NCBI GenBank assembly: GCA_050261415.1
Contig: JBLNDG010000070.1
Span: forward strand, 1-15,796
Length of the DNA: 15,796 nt
From: JBLNDG01 sp050261415
Lineage (GTDB): Bacteria; Bacillota; Clostridia; Lutisporales; Lutisporaceae
Direction of reading: 5' to 3'
Of this stretch, positions 13,561-15,796 are shown one piece after another. Within the stretch, counting starts at the first letter, position 1; every line of letters starts with the position of its first letter. Both the position numbers and the translations under genes were made by a program. The notes beneath the pieces are model-generated. The model was not told where the DNA came from and made no database searches. It was given only the letters and a program-made list of their open reading frames with translations.

Positions 13561-14595
13561 ATGAAACCAATTAAGACTATTGGTAAGCTGCATTTTGAAG
13601 ATTTAGACCCTTCAAGATATGAAGATTTATCGTTGGCAATGGTTTACAGATTAAGTCGTTGGATTGATATACATCATTTTGGAAGAAAAGGCAATGATGA
13701 CGGTATTGATATTTACGCTGTTGAAGAACTTGAAAACGGGGCTAAAAGGACATGGTTTATTCAGTGCAAACGCTACAGTAGTATTTCAAAGGGCGACCTT
13801 AAAGAAGTAGTTGATAAAGTCATCTCCCAAAATGAGACTATTCCAGATATATTTTTGTTGGTTGCGTCATGCGATGTTACAAAAAGGAATATTGAGTTTT
13901 TTATGAAATATGCTAATGACAAAGGTATAGCCAATCCTAAACTATGGACTGCTTCTATAATTGAAACAAAACTTTATGCCGAACATCATGACCTTTTATT
14001 TTCTTACTTTGGTATTAATTTGAGTGGAGAAAGAAGTGACAGAATAGCAACTGTTAGAAGGAATATCAAATTGAAACATAGAATGATGGGCGACTTTCTT
14101 AAGAAAAATATAAATCCCAGGGAAACGATAAAACGACCATATAGTAAGTTTGAATATTCGAAAGCAATTATTCATTCAATTGATGATATTTTTTACCCAG
14201 ATAGTGATCCAAATTCAGTTGGTATATCAAGTTGGTTCAAGGTAGAGCTGTATAACTTTTATCATAATGGTATTGAGGTTATTATTGGTATAGAAGAGTT
14301 CATAATGGATAAAGACGGGTACTGGGATTTGGTTGAATATAGAGATACAAAAAGAAAAGAAAAATATCCTGCAAAACACACATATGTAGTGGGACGTATA
14401 CCATACGATAATATTATTGAATATGATTTAAGCGGAGATAACTATTATGGATGTCCACACATCTATTGTGACTTTAAAAATAACGGTATGCCTTATGAAG
14501 ATATTGTTTATTATGCCGTAAGTAATGAGAAGGATCAAGGATATACTTTTGATTGGCCTTTGGATAAGGGCTTAAGGAAGGAACTGGAAAAGTAA
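13561..14595 (+). CDS. Mrr-type restriction endonuclease-like protein
   Basis: The N-terminal part (about residues 12-125) is a PD-(D/E)xK Mrr_cat-like nuclease domain. It has an early acidic residue (E22 in RYEDL), the catalytic Asp in GNDDGIDIY (D47/D50) and Q68-C-K70 in WFIQCKRY, so the catalytic set looks intact. Residues 165-344 show no family I recognise; they are rich in aromatic and acidic residues and may form a sensor or DNA-binding part. No methyltransferase gene is nearby, as expected for a nuclease that attacks modified or otherwise foreign DNA. GGGGG lies about 5 bp before the ATG. The PIN gene follows after 38 bp, so the two are likely one cargo or defence unit placed behind tnsD. 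Its defence role is inferred. Confidence 0.8.
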   Translation: MKPIKTIGKLHFEDLDPSRYEDLSLAMVYRLSRWIDIHHFGRKGNDDGIDIYAVEELENGAKRTWFIQCKRYSSISKGDLKEVVDKVISQNETIPDIFLLVASCDVTKRNIEFFMKYANDKGIANPKLWTASIIETKLYAEHHDLLFSYFGINLSGERSDRIATVRRNIKLKHRMMGDFLKKNINPRETIKRPYSKFEYSKAIIHSIDDIFYPDSDPNSVGISSWFKVELYNFYHNGIEVIIGIEEFIMDKDGYWDLVEYRDTKRKEKYPAKHTYVVGRIPYDNIIEYDLSGDNYYGCPHIYCDFKNNGMPYEDIVYYAVSNEKDQGYTFDWPLDKGLRKELEK

Positions 14596-14633
14596 ATATC
14601 AAATTTACGTGAGCAAAGAGGTGTATTCAGCTA

Positions 14634-15533
14634 ATGAAGATTTTTATTGATACAAACATATTTTTAGACTTTTATCGTTCTGCCGAAGGAAAGGTAAGTA
14701 TACTGCAGAACCTCAAGGAATTTAAGAATTATATTGTATTTCCAGAACAGGTTTATAATGAATTTAAGAGAAACAGGGTTATGCTTTTGAACAATTATAT
14801 CGAAGGTTTAAAAAAGAATACTGTATTTCCTACTATACAGGCGATACCGATAATAAAAGAACATGAAGAGTATAAAGAAATGCAAAATGTCCAGAAGTTA
14901 TTCAGTGAAAGGAAAAAGAAGCTAATCAGTTTTGTGGAGGACATGATAAAAGATCCAGCAAAGGATATTGTGTTAAAAGAAATTGAAGACCTTTATGGTT
15001 CTTCCGAAATAACGAAAATTTATAATACTGATGAAATTATTAATAAAGCACGAAAAAGGCAGCTACTTGGGAATCCTCCCAAAGCATATAAAAAAACAGA
15101 CAATTTAAGTGTGGGTGATGAAATAATTTGGGAAGCGTTACTATCAAGTGTGGATGACGATTTGGTAATTGCATCCCGTGATAATACATATAAGTATAAT
15201 TATGATTTTTTAAGTATGGATTTTAACAGGGCTACGGGCAAAAGACTGGTCAATATTACTGATACGATAAATGAAGCTCTTAATATTATTGGGAAACCTG
15301 TTTCACCAACTTTAGAGAAGCTTGAAGAGGAGCAAATTGAAGAAATAAAAGCTAATCCAGAAGAAGTATTTTTATTTCCTATAATTATAGATAACAAAAG
15401 TCATGGATATGCACCATTAAGTATGAATAATTCGTTCGGGCAAGAAAATATAAGATTTTGCTATAATTGTATGGCTCACACTAAATTCTCTGGAGTAAGG
15501 TGTACCCAGTGCGGTGCTTATAATGACGATTAA
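14634..15533 (+). CDS. PIN-domain ribonuclease-like protein with C-terminal zinc ribbon
   Basis: The first 220 residues match PIN-like (PIN_8/DUF4935-type) proteins: MKIFIDTNIFLDFYR at the start, and acidic residues D6, E43 (VYNEFKRNR), D162 (VGDEIIWEALL) and D183 (IASRDN) in PIN order. The long helical insertion (about 60-145) between the second and third acidic blocks, with GNPPK at 146-150, is typical of this subgroup. A linker leads to a CxxC-x10-CxxC zinc ribbon (C276, C279, C290, C293) in the last 25 residues, which could bind nucleic acid or a partner. AGAGGTG lies 10 bp before the ATG. Unlike VapC toxins it has no obvious small antitoxin gene before it. With the Mrr-like nuclease it may form a two-gene defence system. 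Confidence 0.8.
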   Translation: MKIFIDTNIFLDFYRSAEGKVSILQNLKEFKNYIVFPEQVYNEFKRNRVMLLNNYIEGLKKNTVFPTIQAIPIIKEHEEYKEMQNVQKLFSERKKKLISFVEDMIKDPAKDIVLKEIEDLYGSSEITKIYNTDEIINKARKRQLLGNPPKAYKKTDNLSVGDEIIWEALLSSVDDDLVIASRDNTYKYNYDFLSMDFNRATGKRLVNITDTINEALNIIGKPVSPTLEKLEEEQIEEIKANPEEVFLFPIIIDNKSHGYAPLSMNNSFGQENIRFCYNCMAHTKFSGVRCTQCGAYNDD

Positions 15534-15660
15534 GTCTGCTAAAGAGGAAAGGAATACGAAGCCAGGAAAAAGCCATCCTATGCCTGAACCAGAAAAATAT
15601 TTATCTAATATGTTTAAGGTATTCATAAAGAAATTACACAAGGATGATATGAAATTGTAA
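15523..15660 (+). CDS. Possible small gene after the PIN gene (45 aa)
   Basis: An ATG 11 bp before the PIN stop opens a 45-codon frame, MTIKSAKEERNTKPGKSHPM and onward, ending KKLHKDDMKL. The product would be strongly basic. The overlap with the PIN gene would allow translational coupling, but no clear ribosome site is seen. It could be a small partner of the PIN protein, or chance. Confidence 0.35.
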   Translation: MTIKSAKEERNTKPGKSHPMPEPEKYLSNMFKVFIKKLHKDDMKL

Positions 15661-15724
15661 TTCTACTCCTGACTATAATATTTTTAAGTTCACATTTGAA
15701 GGGATTAAAGTTGAGCTAATTTGA

Positions 15725-15753
15725 TTGAAGCATTTGTCATTTTGTGGTATGAT
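15725..15753 (+). promoter_or_regulatory. Promoter of a gene beyond the window
   Basis: TTGAAG (15725-15730) and TATGAT (15748-15753) are exactly 17 bp apart. A purine-rich AAAGGGGGGA ribosome-site-like sequence ends the window, so a start codon is expected within a few bases past 15796. Confidence 0.6.
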
Positions 15754-15796
15754 CTAATGGATTATAAATGTCTATAAATGACTATTAAAGGGGGGA

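Noticed and set aside
15700..15730. A second IS21/TnsB-type CTAATTT repeat (around 15716)
   Set aside because: A single copy without spaced partners or a TGT tip, inside an A/T-rich intergenic region.

Overview
The window looks like chromosomal or large-replicon DNA of a Bacillota bacterium, probably a Paenibacillus-like or clostridial spore-former. It is A+T-rich, has strong GGAGG ribosome sites with several GTG/TTG starts, and encodes a secreted protein with a Cu-amine-oxidase-N 'stalk' domain. It combines ordinary host-like genes with a large accessory module built around a Tn7-like transposition system.

Layout. Positions 1-115 are the right end of an IS21-family insertion sequence: the last codons of istB and three CTAATTT-type terminal repeats ending in TTGACA. 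Positions 241-3118 hold two co-oriented genes for extracytoplasmic proteins, a stalk-domain protein and a membrane-anchored Sel1-repeat protein, followed by a strong terminator. Positions 3250-3586 hold an XRE regulator that appears to be broken by a frameshift, followed by another strong terminator. Positions 3628-4140 have no gene. They contain a self-complementary 12-bp minisatellite (units close to CTTAAGCATATG) on both sides of a nested set of inverted repeats. Positions 4141-5736 (minus strand) hold a tyrosine recombinase and an XRE repressor. From 5881 rightwards (plus strand) runs one compact gene string: a small XRE protein, three unrecognised small proteins, then tnsA, tnsB, tnsC and a tnsD/TniQ-type gene with overlapping or nearly touching ends. 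Two nuclease-like cargo genes follow: an Mrr-type restriction endonuclease and a PIN-domain protein with a C-terminal zinc ribbon. A possible 45-codon gene and a promoter for a gene beyond the window close the sequence.

How it may work. TnsB keeps its DDE triad, TnsC its Walker A and B motifs, and TnsD its CCCH zinc motif, but TnsA has lost its catalytic centre. The positions equivalent to Tn7 TnsA E63, D114 and Q130 are Q, T and A; only the lysine remains. Inactivating TnsA in Tn7 turns cut-and-paste movement into replicative transposition with cointegrates. A linked tyrosine recombinase of the type that resolves cointegrates in Tn4430-like transposons is encoded a few genes away, in a transcription unit divergent from the tns genes. 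The two units face each other across a 144-bp region in which a palindrome (AAGTTCAA-N12-TTGAACTT) supplies or abuts the -35 boxes of both promoters. My main hypothesis is a Tn7-like element that moves by copying, resolves cointegrates with a tyrosine recombinase, and is controlled by a phage-like double-XRE switch. The catalytic-residue loss and the palindrome are read directly from sequence; the model joining them is inference. I could not find the two transposon ends, so membership of genes outside tnsABCD in the element is unproven.
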